Below, in pieces: positions 16,841 to 25,674 of a stretch of 64,000 nt of DNA. Where the stretch lies: the NCBI RefSeq assembly GCF_017255415.1, contig NZ_JAFJZZ010000001.1:1178001-1242000 (forward strand), in the 5' to 3' direction. A program made the translations under genes and the position numbers. The number at the start of each line of letters is the position of its first letter. Position 1 is the stretch's first letter. The DNA comes from Clostridium aminobutyricum. GTDB lineage: Bacteria; Bacillota; Clostridia; Peptostreptococcales; Anaerovoracaceae. The notes under the pieces were generated by a model. The model made no database searches. It had not been told where the DNA came from and saw nothing but the letters and a program-made list of their open reading frames with translations.

Positions 16841-16943
16841 AAAAAAGCCGCAGAAAAAATACACCCAAGGTGGTGTACCCCTTCATGCGACTTAACGTCA
16901 ACATATCTTTTACAAAAATACCATAATTACCTCCGGTTGTCAA
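16841..16943 (-). promoter_or_regulatory. thi operon promoter with leader terminator
   Basis: TTGACA (16938-16943) and TATTTT (16915-16920), spacer 17, read leftward. About 20 nt after the expected start a long hairpin forms from AGTCGCA...TACACC and GGTGTA...TGCGGCT, with G-U pairs between them, followed by TTTTTTTATTTT. It lies between promoter and thiS binding site, so it looks like an attenuator. The conserved TPP riboswitch boxes (CTGAGA, ACCTGA) are not present. I recall that an RNA motif has been described upstream of thiS genes in bacteria, but I cannot match this leader to it by eye. Confidence 0.5.
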
Positions 16944-17041
16944 CACTAGAACATCCGAAATTCGAAGAGATTTATTCTTAAAGATACTAATTAATACGAA
17001 GCCCCAAGGCCTTATCATGCAAGGCTTTGGAGCAAAGAAAA

Positions 17042-17091
17042 GACCTTCAAATTTTGTTCAGTCCCAAAAAACTGTTCAAAATTTGAAGGTC
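17042..17091 (-). terminator. terminator of the tRNA-Arg transcript
   Basis: A perfect 15-bp inverted repeat (17042-17056 against 17077-17091, GACCTTCAAATTTTG and its inverse) lies just past the tRNA 3' end and is followed on the minus strand by TTTTCTTTG. Confidence 0.8.
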
Positions 17092-17099
17092 AAATCATT

Positions 17100-17175
17100 T
17101 GGTGAGGCACGAGGGATTCGAACCCCCAACCGACAGATTCGAAGTCTGCGACTCTATCCATTGAGCTAGTGCCCC
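17100..17175 (-). tRNA. tRNA-Arg (anticodon TCG)
   Basis: A 76-nt cloverleaf with encoded CCA. The acceptor GGGGCAC pairs with GTGCCTC, the D arm is GCTC/GAGT, the anticodon stem GCAGA/TCTGT encloses CTTCGAA, which puts TCG at positions 34-36, and the T arm is GGGGG-TTCGAAT-CCCTC. It reads CGA arginine codons. It stands alone, followed by a strong terminator. Confidence 0.92.
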
Positions 17176-17279
17176 AAAATTTAACTATGTGTTCCTAACG
17201 AACAGATATCATTATACCCTATTTAATTTAGAAAATCAACGCTTATTTGATTTTATTGGTACAAACTATGAAGTTTTTC

Positions 17280-17345
17280 ATGGCCTTCACTGGCTTAATA
17301 TTCGTTATTGTCGATGTTACATATAGAATCACAAAAAAGAAATAA
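17280..17345 (+). pseudogene. 3' remnant of a third small toxin gene
   Basis: The plus strand encodes the last 20 residues of the 29-residue toxin (from AFTGLIFVIVDV to RITKKK and TAA), identical in protein sequence to the two intact copies. Everything upstream is unrelated: the first eight codons, ribosome binding site, leader repeats and promoter are gone. The Met that opens the fragment replaces Ile, has no binding site before it and would make a helix too short for the full toxin. The rest of the 17176-17499 gap holds the matching antitoxin RNA gene. Confidence 0.75.
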
Positions 17346-17422
17346 TCGCCCCTGTCTGGAAAACTAGGCGATTATTTAATTAACTATAATCTAGGCTGAC
17401 CGCTTATCGGTAGCACTTTTAT
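17333..17422 (-). ncRNA. candidate antitoxin RNA, copy 3, without a full toxin
   Basis: The minus strand keeps a promoter (TTGTAT 17452-17457, TATAAT 17429-17434, spacer 17), the 5' sequence GTGCTACCGATAAGCGGTCAGCC and the terminator AAATAATCGCC/GGCGATTATTT with a T run. The predicted RNA is about 90 nt. Because the first 17 bases are identical in all three copies and the 3' end is nearly so, it may still pair with the messages of toxin copies 1 and 2. Confidence 0.55.
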
Positions 17423-17499
17423 ATTCTAATTATAACAATACATCTCTGAAAATACAATATTTTTATATTTATTTATTATTTTATGCTCATTTTAATCTT

Positions 17500-18387
17500 C
17501 TATTCTTTCTCAATATCATTAAATCCGATGCCATTGCCCCAGACAGAATCAACATGTATAACGGTAACGAGTGCTTTCGGGTCGAGTCTCGCAACCTTCT
17601 GACGAATCAATATGCCCTCTCTAGGGGAACATAAAATCTGTAATTTATCGCGTTCCTTTCTGGTATAGGCGCCTGTGATCCGCTCGATGGATACACCTCT
17701 TTCAATGTCGTTCATGATATAGTCGGCAATTTCTTTAGAGGCACTTGTGATGATCTCAACCTGAACAATTTTTGTCTCAAATCCAAATAAAACATAATCT
17801 GTCATCTTTGAAATGATAATCGTAGTAATCAGCGCATACAAAGCAATATTTCTACCGAAAACAAAACCGGAAGCAACGATTACACAAGTATCGATGGCCA
17901 TTAAAATTTTGCTTAAGCTTACGTGGGGCAGTATCTTTTTCTGTATGATCTTTGCAATCGTATCCGTTCCTCCAAACGAATAGCCCCTTGAAAAACCTAT
18001 TCCGTTACAAATACCAGAAAATATACCGCAATAGATGGCGGCCAAAATGATATCTTTTTGCTCCAGCAATTGAAAATTAAACTGTTCAAATACCATCAAA
18101 GCCGCAGGATACATGATAGTTAACAATAAAATCTTCTTTCCTTCTTTCATTCCCAAGGTGATGGTACAAATTACAAGAATGACTAACGCTCCTATGTAAT
18201 ACATAATAGAAAAGTCTAACGACACATAGTTTTGTAAAATTCGAACCGCTCCGGTAACTCCCCCGCTGCTCAATCCGTTCGGTATCAAAATACTTACCGT
18301 TGCAAACGCACCGATGCAACAAGCAATTAATATAAAGGCTAAGTCAATGATAACTTGTTTTACTCTCTCCTTGGTAATTTTCTTCAT
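17500..18387 (-). CDS. YitT family membrane protein
   Basis: A 295-residue protein of the YitT type (DUF161 plus DUF2179). Five hydrophobic segments fill residues about 12-195, including LAFILIACCIGAFATVSIL and the glycine-rich LSSGGVTGAVRIL near residue 38. The C-terminal 80 residues are a soluble domain (EIADYIMNDIERGVSIERITGAY) of the DUF2179 kind. Transport function is assumed for the family but the substrate is unknown. AAGGGGGA precedes the ATG. It follows the methyltransferase by 13 bases, so it is probably co-transcribed with it. Confidence 0.88.
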   Translation of the reverse strand: MKKITKERVKQVIIDLAFILIACCIGAFATVSILIPNGLSSGGVTGAVRILQNYVSLDFSIMYYIGALVILVICTITLGMKEGKKILLLTIMYPAALMVFEQFNFQLLEQKDIILAAIYCGIFSGICNGIGFSRGYSFGGTDTIAKIIQKKILPHVSLSKILMAIDTCVIVASGFVFGRNIALYALITTIIISKMTDYVLFGFETKIVQVEIITSASKEIADYIMNDIERGVSIERITGAYTRKERDKLQILCSPREGILIRQKVARLDPKALVTVIHVDSVWGNGIGFNDIEKE

Positions 18388-18400
18388 TATAGAATCCCCC

Positions 18401-19735
18401 TTACCCGTTTATCGTCTTGGCGACGCGATTGCCGAACACATCCACGCATATGATATGGATCACTCCTGCCGTATCATGAATCACAACCTTGCGTTCAAGA
18501 CATCCTTTCGTTTTGAATATAATTTCTTGAGGCTGATGCACCTTGCCATTATACTGTGTGTCCACACTCCAAAATTCGATCAAACTCATTGAATCTTCTT
18601 TCAATATGGCCTCTATCAACGTTTTATCCTTCGGAGTCAATGCTTCCAACCATTTTTCAGACGGCTGATAATGCAGGAGCGTCAGCTCCAAAGAAGCTAC
18701 CATATCATCCGTACAGGATTGAAATTTCACCTCTATCTCTCCGTCTGGGTTCTCAAAACACTCATTATCTTGTATAAAAAAGCTGAAATCCATTTCATTG
18801 GACAGCAGTCTTTTCTGAATATTTGCTATGGAGGACAATCCTATATCACAGCTTATCCACCGCCGGTTCATACGCGAAGCGGCTGCAGCTAACGTTCCCG
18901 AACCTCCAAAGAAGTCTGCACATAAATCTCCTTCTCTTGTGCAGCTTTCTAATATTCTCGACAATAGCAGTTCCGGTTTTTGCGTCGCATAACCGGTTCT
19001 TTCTGCTGAAGTCCGTCCAACCATATCAATCTGCCAAACATCCTTCATGTTCACCATCGTATACCAGCCCTGCTCATCTTCGTATTCTGTGACTCCTTTA
19101 AATCGGTATGGTTTAAACCCCCTGTTATAGGATTTCTCCTTCTGAGGATTAAAATAATACCGGTCAGTCTTCGAATAGAACAGAAGCGTATCATGCTTTC
19201 TGGAAAAACGACGGTTGCTGGTGCCTCCGGATTTATAGGTCCAGATAATTTCATTGACAAAATTGTTTTCGCCGAAGATTTCATCCATTAAAAGCTTCAC
19301 ATAATGAGCGACATGCCAATCCAAATGAATCCATACACATCCTTCGTCGCTAAGTAAATCCCTCATAACAAATAGTCTCACAGCAATCATTTTCAAATAA
19401 TCTTCAATGCCTTTATTCCACGTATCCGTATAAACCGTCTGTTTGATTTTAAAGTCTTCTTCCAACTTTTCGGATTCGATCTTTACACTCATAAAATAGT
19501 CTGCCTTGGAATAAAACGGAGGATCCACATAAATCAATTGCAAATTTCCTTCCATCCCTAAGTGATCCTTTAAATAATTCATCCATTGCAGATTATTGCC
19601 ATAAGCCAACAGATTTCTTTTATCCTGCTGCGTGTGACCAAAGCATGCAACCTCACTATAAATTTCTGCTTTTGACTGTAAATATTCTGCTCTACTCTCT
19701 TCTAATATTTGTGCAAGCTTGTAGATCAAGCCCAT
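18401..19735 (-). CDS. solitary DNA methyltransferase (N6-adenine/N4-cytosine type)
   Basis: A 444-residue site-specific methyltransferase of the beta arrangement: the catalytic DPPF is first (residues 71-74) and the AdoMet motif DFFGGSGTLAAAA comes later, near residue 280. TQKPELLLSRIL just before it is typical of the group. The last 80 residues have no known motif and may carry target recognition. Its ATG overlaps the YgiQ stop as TAATG, so the two are translated together. No restriction gene is next to it, so it may be an orphan regulator of DNA state rather than half of a restriction pair. The recognition site cannot be read from sequence. Confidence 0.88.
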   Translation of the reverse strand: MGLIYKLAQILEESRAEYLQSKAEIYSEVACFGHTQQDKRNLLAYGNNLQWMNYLKDHLGMEGNLQLIYVDPPFYSKADYFMSVKIESEKLEEDFKIKQTVYTDTWNKGIEDYLKMIAVRLFVMRDLLSDEGCVWIHLDWHVAHYVKLLMDEIFGENNFVNEIIWTYKSGGTSNRRFSRKHDTLLFYSKTDRYYFNPQKEKSYNRGFKPYRFKGVTEYEDEQGWYTMVNMKDVWQIDMVGRTSAERTGYATQKPELLLSRILESCTREGDLCADFFGGSGTLAAAASRMNRRWISCDIGLSSIANIQKRLLSNEMDFSFFIQDNECFENPDGEIEVKFQSCTDDMVASLELTLLHYQPSEKWLEALTPKDKTLIEAILKEDSMSLIEFWSVDTQYNGKVHQPQEIIFKTKGCLERKVVIHDTAGVIHIICVDVFGNRVAKTING

Positions 19736-21612
19736 TATTTGCTCCTCTTATTCTTTCCTGTATTTCTGTGTATAGGCTGATTCTGCGATTTTTGAGGTCG
19801 CGAATCTTTCTCCGGGCCCCCCTCCTGATTCTTAAAGGTTCTTCCGAGCAAAACGCCGATTAAATCTGGTCGTCTGGCTTTGATTAAGGCCGCCTTTACC
19901 GTTTCTCGGTTCTCCGGTTTATTAAAATGGATTAATGCACGCTGCATCTTCTTTTCTTCCATGGTTTTCGGTACAAACACCTTCTTCATGGTCAAAGGGT
20001 CCATTTCAGTGTAATACATGCAAGTGGAAAGGGTTCCCGGTGTGGGATAAAAATCCTGTACTTGATCGGGAATAAATCCATTTTCTTTTAAAAACAAGGC
20101 TAGTTCAATCGCATCCTCCAGCGTACTCCCCGGATGAGAAGATATCAAATACGGAATCAAGTATTGCTTGAGGCCCAATTGCTCATTAATACGCTTATAT
20201 TTTTTGCTGAATTCTTCAAAGATCTTCTTTTCAGGTTTCCGCATATAGGAAAGAACCCTTTCCGATACGTGTTCGGGTGCCACCTTTAAAATACCGCTCA
20301 CATGATATTTACATAATTCACGCAGAAATTCATCATTTTGATCTGCCATCACATAGTCAAATCGTATTCCTGAACGTATAAACACCTTTTTCACGCCCGG
20401 CAGTCCTCGAAGAGATCGTAAAAGTTCCAAATATTCTTTATGATCTACTGAAATTTGGCTGCAAGGGCTTGGATAAAGACAGTCCTTTTCACTGCAGACA
20501 CCTTTCGTCAGCTGTTTTTTACAAGCAGGTCCTCTAAAGTTTGCCGTCGGTCCCCCTACATCATGAATATATCCCTTAAACCCCGGTTGCGCAATCAATT
20601 TTTTCCCTTCTCTCACAATCGAGTCTTTGCTTCTCCCACGTACCTGCCTGCCCTGATGATAGGTTAAGGCACAAAAACTACAGCCCCCAAAGCAACCTCG
20701 GCTGCTCACAATGCTATATTCGACTTCCTTAATAGCCGGAATACCCCCATCCTTTTCATAGACAGGATGATACGTTCCTTCATAAGACAATTCATATACA
20801 TCATCCAGTTCCTGTGTGGAAAGAGGTTCTTGAGGCGGATTTTGCACCACATATACATCCCCGCCATAAGGCTCTATCAATCGTTTACCGGTAATAAAAT
20901 CATTGTTTCCATATTGAATTGCAAAACTTTCGCAGTATTTCTTCTTATCACTGACAATCTCTTCAAAAGACGGAAGCAACATGGATTCCTCATCCAATTC
21001 AATTTCCTTTGCTTTTACACAGGTTCCTCGAATCCAGCCGATATCTTTTGCTTCTATCCCTGAATCCAAAGCCTCGGCGATCTCAACGATCGAGCGTTCC
21101 CCCATCCCATAAATCAAGATGTCCGCTTTTGAATCCAGTAAAATGGACTTGCGAACCTTGTCGTCCCAATAGTCATAATGCCCCAAACGACGTAAACTTG
21201 CCTCAATTCCGCCAATGACGATCGGTACGTCCTTATAGGCTTCTCGTGCTCGATTGCTGTACACAATCACCGCTCGATTCGGCCTTTTGCCAATGGCACC
21301 ACCTGGAGTATATGCATCGGTTCTTCTTTTATGCTTAAAAACAGAATAGTGATTTACCATGGAATCTACATTTCCGGCATTAATTAAAAATCCCAGCCGC
21401 GGCTTCCCAAATCGCATAAAATCATCTTTACTGTTCCAATCCGGCTGAGCTAAAATCGCCACCTTAAAGCCTCTGCTTTCCAAAATTCTGCTTATTATCG
21501 CCGTACCAAAAGAAGGATGGTCAATATATCCATCCCCTGTAATTAACACAAAGTCTGGCTGAGGCCAACCTCGTTGCTCACATTCTTGTTTTGTTATGGG
21601 TAAAAAACTCAT
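19735..21612 (-). CDS. ygiQ: YgiQ family radical SAM protein
   Basis: A 625-residue protein of the UPF0313/YgiQ family. The N-terminal 280 residues form the family-specific region (FVLITGDGYIDHPSFG; VIVIGGIEASLRR-like PIVIGGIEASLRRLGHYDYW). The radical SAM motif is CFGGCSFC near residue 308, followed by a TIM-barrel core and a PTPGTLSTCMYYT segment. The product carries an iron-sulfur cluster and uses AdoMet; its substrate is unknown. The C-terminus ends in a basic, low-complexity tail. It lies upstream of, and is coupled to, the methyltransferase. Confidence 0.9.
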   Translation of the reverse strand: MSFLPITKQECEQRGWPQPDFVLITGDGYIDHPSFGTAIISRILESRGFKVAILAQPDWNSKDDFMRFGKPRLGFLINAGNVDSMVNHYSVFKHKRRTDAYTPGGAIGKRPNRAVIVYSNRAREAYKDVPIVIGGIEASLRRLGHYDYWDDKVRKSILLDSKADILIYGMGERSIVEIAEALDSGIEAKDIGWIRGTCVKAKEIELDEESMLLPSFEEIVSDKKKYCESFAIQYGNNDFITGKRLIEPYGGDVYVVQNPPQEPLSTQELDDVYELSYEGTYHPVYEKDGGIPAIKEVEYSIVSSRGCFGGCSFCALTYHQGRQVRGRSKDSIVREGKKLIAQPGFKGYIHDVGGPTANFRGPACKKQLTKGVCSEKDCLYPSPCSQISVDHKEYLELLRSLRGLPGVKKVFIRSGIRFDYVMADQNDEFLRELCKYHVSGILKVAPEHVSERVLSYMRKPEKKIFEEFSKKYKRINEQLGLKQYLIPYLISSHPGSTLEDAIELALFLKENGFIPDQVQDFYPTPGTLSTCMYYTEMDPLTMKKVFVPKTMEEKKMQRALIHFNKPENRETVKAALIKARRPDLIGVLLGRTFKNQEGGPEKDSRPQKSQNQPIHRNTGKNKRSK

Positions 21613-21838
21613 TCAAATCCTTCCTTGCTCGTCTTTTTTTCATATTACTGCGTTATGAACAGTCAAACCATTGCTCGAGTGCTTTTGTACACTCCGCTAC
21701 GTTTGCCTATTCACGCCTTGTCCTACGAAAAAAATCCTGCGCAATTATATCGTCATGTAAAAATTCACAAATCTATACTTTGTAGAATTTTACGGTTATT
21801 TTTATATATTATTGTGTTGTAAAAGTCAAGTTGTTCAC

Positions 21839-22798
21839 TTATCTGCTTCCCTTATCATATGGTATCGCAACTGCCTTCGGAGCCTGTGAAGACTTCGAAC
21901 TAAACGCTAATACAATTAGTGTTGCAATAAACGGAATCATTTTATATACATCACCCGGTATAGCAGATGTTGCCAATATCGGAATAACCGAATATGCAGA
22001 AGCGACAGTCTTCATCAAACCGAAGAAAAAAGCGGCAAGTAAAATTTTAATCGGTCTCCACTGACCGAAAATCATTACGGCTAGTGCAAGGAATCCATAT
22101 CCGGATACGGTGGCATTGAAGTTCGTGGAAGTAGGAATGATAAACACCAAGCCTCCCAAACCAGCCAATCCGCCGGAAATCATAACTCCTGCATATCGCA
22201 TCTTATACACATTAATTCCAACCGAGTCAGCGGCATGCGGATGTTCCCCGCAGGCACGCAAACGCAAGCCAAATTTCGTCTTATACAGTATGACTACGGA
22301 AATCACTAAGATAGCGAGTCCAATATAAGTAGTCAGGTAAGCATTCTTAAAAAACAAATTTCCGATAACCGGAATATCCCCCAAAACAGGTACGGAGAAA
22401 ATTCGAAAGCTGTTGATGAACTGAATTTGCTGTACGCCGTTCTCCTGAATCGTTCTGGCAACATAAATAGCAAGAGCCGGTGCCAGCATGTTCAGTGCAG
22501 TCCCGCCGATAATTTGGTCTGATTTCAAATTAATAGCGGAGTAGGCCAAAAGCAGTGAAAAAACGATACCTATCGAAACGGAAATCAGTATTGCCAGAAT
22601 CAATAAAAGCTGTCCGCTCATGGTCTGCCCCATTTGATTGATAAAGAAAATTCCGGCAAAAGCCCCAATAATCATCACGCCGTCCAACGCAATGTTGGTT
22701 ACTCCGCCTCGCTCCGTAAACATACCGCCAAGCGCAACGATCAAGAGAGGTATGGAGAAAAACATTGTCTGCTGCGCAACTAAATACAAAATATCCAT
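21839..22798 (-). CDS. ABC transporter permease, BMP/nucleoside type (second subunit)
   Basis: A 319-residue permease with about nine hydrophobic segments. The pattern TERGGVTNIALDGVMIIGAFAG near residue 30 and GLRLRACGEHPHAADSVGINVYKMRY in the loop are typical of the branched-chain/BMP transporter permease family, of which the Bacillus NupQ (YufQ) guanosine permease is the nearest I know. Its ATG overlaps the stop of the other permease gene as TAATG. It is the last gene of the transporter operon. The substrate is likely a purine nucleoside, inferred from the family. Confidence 0.9.
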   Translation of the reverse strand: MDILYLVAQQTMFFSIPLLIVALGGMFTERGGVTNIALDGVMIIGAFAGIFFINQMGQTMSGQLLLILAILISVSIGIVFSLLLAYSAINLKSDQIIGGTALNMLAPALAIYVARTIQENGVQQIQFINSFRIFSVPVLGDIPVIGNLFFKNAYLTTYIGLAILVISVVILYKTKFGLRLRACGEHPHAADSVGINVYKMRYAGVMISGGLAGLGGLVFIIPTSTNFNATVSGYGFLALAVMIFGQWRPIKILLAAFFFGLMKTVASAYSVIPILATSAIPGDVYKMIPFIATLIVLAFSSKSSQAPKAVAIPYDKGSR

Positions 22799-23961
22799 TA
22801 CTTTTCTCCCTCCTCGTTATTTGCTGAAATCACGGCATCTTTTACTGCTTTCTTTTCGTGAATATGCTTAATAACCTTCGGTAATATCGATCTGAAGATC
22901 AATGAAAATGCACTGAAATAGATGATACATGCAATAATGATATCAATAATTTCAGGAACAAAATCTAATGTCTGCAAATAATTACCTCCAAGGGTAATAT
23001 AGGAGATGAACAGTGCCGCAAAGATGATTCCGATCGGGTTGGATAACCCCAATAATGCTACTGGAATTCCGTTAAAGCCTTCGGCTGCCAATACATCTAC
23101 TACCTTAATATGGCGGCCGCTTGCACCGGACAAATATAACAGTCCGCCGCCAAGGCCTGCAAGCGCTCCTGCAATCACCATCGCTAATACAATATTTCTC
23201 TTTTCATTAATACCCGCGTATTTGCTTGCCTTCTGGTTGTATCCGCAAGCTTTCAATTCGTAACCCAACGTGGTTTTATTTAAAAGGATATAAATGACTA
23301 TCGCCATAATAACCGCAATATAAATACCGCTATTGACCGTAGATAAATCCTTCATCGTTCCCATTGGATTATAGAAGACATCATCCAAACCACCCTTCGG
23401 TAATACAGCAGTTGATGCAACGTCCATTGATAACGCTTTGTTGCTGTCATATACGGTCATCTTTACCAAGTAGTTTGCCATGTACATGCCGATGTAATTC
23501 ATCATGATCGTCGCAATCACTTCATGCACATTTAAATAGGCTTTCATCAGACCGGGGATGAGTGCCCATAAGCCTCCCACAAAAGCGGCAGCAATCAACG
23601 CAATAATCCAATGAAACGGTGCCGGGAGAAAATCCCATTTTACGCCTACATAAATAGCTGCAAAAGCGCCCATGATAAACTGACCGGATGCTCCGATATT
23701 AAAGAGACCAGTTTTAAACGCAAAGCCAACGGATAATCCGGTTAAAATCAACGGTGTCGCAAAATAGAGTACTTGTCCTAACCCTTTTGCTTCTGTACTG
23801 AAACCGCCCTTTAAGATGATAACAAAACCGGCTGCTGCCTCTGAAGGGTTCGTTATTAATAAAATCACAAAACCAAAAATCAGTCCGATTAGAATAGCAA
23901 AAATAGAAGACATGGCATTATTGAAGCCGTTGCTCTCAAGAAGATTTTTAAGCCTATTCAT
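22798..23961 (-). CDS. ABC transporter permease, BMP/nucleoside type (first subunit)
   Basis: A 387-residue permease. It starts with a membrane segment near residue 18 and shows the family loop GYELKACGYNQKASKYAGINEKRN near residue 240 and LYLSGASGRHIKVV later. The closest described relative is NupP (YufP) of Bacillus. One base separates it from the ATPase gene upstream and it is coupled to the second permease downstream. The two permeases should form the membrane channel as a heterodimer. Confidence 0.9.
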   Translation of the reverse strand: MNRLKNLLESNGFNNAMSSIFAILIGLIFGFVILLITNPSEAAAGFVIILKGGFSTEAKGLGQVLYFATPLILTGLSVGFAFKTGLFNIGASGQFIMGAFAAIYVGVKWDFLPAPFHWIIALIAAAFVGGLWALIPGLMKAYLNVHEVIATIMMNYIGMYMANYLVKMTVYDSNKALSMDVASTAVLPKGGLDDVFYNPMGTMKDLSTVNSGIYIAVIMAIVIYILLNKTTLGYELKACGYNQKASKYAGINEKRNIVLAMVIAGALAGLGGGLLYLSGASGRHIKVVDVLAAEGFNGIPVALLGLSNPIGIIFAALFISYITLGGNYLQTLDFVPEIIDIIIACIIYFSAFSLIFRSILPKVIKHIHEKKAVKDAVISANNEEGEK

Positions 23962-23962
23962 A

Positions 23963-25492
23963 CTAAGCCGTCACCTCACTTCTCTTGGAGCCTGCCATAT
24001 AGAGGCCCAGTTCTTGAGTTGTAACCTCTTCAGGTTTCACATCTGCTACAATCTCGCCTTCATATATGACTAAGATTCTATCGCTTACATTCATTACTTC
24101 ATCCAGTTCCAAAGATACTAATAGAATTGCTTTTCCTTCATCTCGTTTTTCAACCAACTGCCGATGAATATATTCAATTGCACCTACATCCAAACCTCGG
24201 GTAGGCTGTACGGCGATTAAGATTTCTGGGTCCATATCCAACTCTCTGGCCACAATCGCTTTCTGCTGATTTCCTCCGGACATACTGCGTACTATCGTGT
24301 TCACACCTTGTCCGCTTCGGATATCAAATTGACCGATCAGCTTTTCAGCATACGCTTTGGCTTTCTTGAAATTGATAAAGCCGTGTTTTTGAAGCGCCGG
24401 CATAAAATATTTCTTTAGCATCAAATTTTCTTTCAAATTATAATCCAATATCAGTCCATCCTTATGTCGGTCTTCCGGAATATGACTTAGTCCTGCCATA
24501 TTCTTTTTACGAATGCTCCATTTCGTTACATCCGTACCGTTGATTAGAACTTGCCCTGACTCCATCGGACTCAGTCCTGTTAAACCGTAGACGAGCTCGG
24601 ACTGACCGTTTCCGTCAATACCTGCAATACAGACTATTTCACCTTTTCGAATCTTAAAGGAAACGTTATGCACAGCATGTTTACTGCCGCTCTTTGATTT
24701 AATGCTCAGCTTGTTTACTTCTAAAACGATCTCTTCCTGCGGCATCGGTTTTTTGTGAATCGACAAATCAACCTTTCTGCCAACCATCATTTCAGACATT
24801 TCTTCTTTCGAAGTCGCCGCCACATCAATGGTTCCTATGTATTTTCCTTTTCTAAGAACAGTACATCGATTTGCCACGGCTTTGATCTCATTTAATTTAT
24901 GTGTAATGAAAAGAATCGATTTTCCTTCTGTTACAAGGTCCTTCATGATTTTCATGAGTTCTTCGATTTCTTGCGGTGTTAAAACTGCCGTTGGTTCATC
25001 AAAAATCAAGATTTCATTATCTCTATAGAGCATCTTCAAAATCTCAACACGCTGCTGCATCCCAACGGTGATGTCTTCCACAATAGCATCCGGATCAACC
25101 ATCAGTCCATACTTTTCCGATAAGGCAACTACTTTTTGTCTGGCCTCTTCCATTTTCAGCAGTCCGCTCCTAGTTGTCTCAACGCCTAATATGATATTTT
25201 GAAGTACGGTAAAATTATGCACCAGCTTAAAGTGCTGATGCACCATCCCAATCCCAAGTGCATTTGCATCATTGGGGTCCTTTATACTGATGATTGCACC
25301 GTTTTTCTTTATGACACCCTTTTCCGGTTGATACATTCCGAAAAGAACACTCATCAGCGTCGACTTACCCGCTCCGTTTTCTCCGAGCAAAGCATGTATT
25401 TCACCTTTTTTAAGTTGGAGTGTGATATCATCATTCGCAATAATACCTGGAAATTCTTTAGTAATGTTCAGCATTTCTATGATATATTCCAT
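23963..25492 (-). CDS. ABC transporter ATP-binding protein, BMP/nucleoside type
   Basis: A 509-residue ATPase with two ABC cassettes in tandem. Cassette one has GENGAGKSTLMSV near residue 37, VGMQQRVEILK as signature and LIFDEPTAVLTPQE as Walker B. Cassette two has the altered GIDGNGQSELVYGL near residue 292 and SGGNQQKAIVARE near residue 405. This tandem form is the rule for sugar and nucleoside importers (NupO-like). It follows the binding-protein gene after a gap that contains a hairpin, which should lower its expression relative to that gene. Confidence 0.92.
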   Translation of the reverse strand: MEYIIEMLNITKEFPGIIANDDITLQLKKGEIHALLGENGAGKSTLMSVLFGMYQPEKGVIKKNGAIISIKDPNDANALGIGMVHQHFKLVHNFTVLQNIILGVETTRSGLLKMEEARQKVVALSEKYGLMVDPDAIVEDITVGMQQRVEILKMLYRDNEILIFDEPTAVLTPQEIEELMKIMKDLVTEGKSILFITHKLNEIKAVANRCTVLRKGKYIGTIDVAATSKEEMSEMMVGRKVDLSIHKKPMPQEEIVLEVNKLSIKSKSGSKHAVHNVSFKIRKGEIVCIAGIDGNGQSELVYGLTGLSPMESGQVLINGTDVTKWSIRKKNMAGLSHIPEDRHKDGLILDYNLKENLMLKKYFMPALQKHGFINFKKAKAYAEKLIGQFDIRSGQGVNTIVRSMSGGNQQKAIVARELDMDPEILIAVQPTRGLDVGAIEYIHRQLVEKRDEGKAILLVSLELDEVMNVSDRILVIYEGEIVADVKPEEVTTQELGLYMAGSKRSEVTA

Positions 25493-25600
25493 ACAGCTTC
25501 TCCGTTCTTAATATAATACATACATTATATCCAATTTACCAAAAAAATCAACTACAGGGTGTATTATCAAGGCCTAAGAGACCCCGGCGAAAATAGAAAA

Positions 25601-25623
25601 GTACGGCATAAAGCATGCCGTAC
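25601..25623 (-). terminator. hairpin between binding protein and transporter genes
   Basis: GTACGGCAT and ATGCCGTAC form a 9-bp stem with a 5-base loop, followed on the minus strand by TTTTCTATTTTC. Placed 52 bases after the BMP lipoprotein gene, it probably stops part of the transcripts so that the binding protein is made in excess. Confidence 0.7.
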
Positions 25624-25674
25624 CTCAACTTAAATCGAACTATTCATCAACCGTAACATTTAAATAAGCCGATA

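Noticed and set aside
16821-17040. TPP riboswitch upstream of thiS
   Set aside because: Looked for the CTGAGA and ACCTGA boxes on the minus strand and did not find them; only a hairpin terminator is present.
17280-17345. Working toxin gene in copy 3
   Set aside because: Start codon region, binding site, leader and promoter of the intact copies are missing and the helix is cut; called a remnant.
18401-19735. Restriction-modification system
   Set aside because: Only the methyltransferase is present; its neighbours are a radical SAM protein and a YitT membrane protein, with no nuclease.
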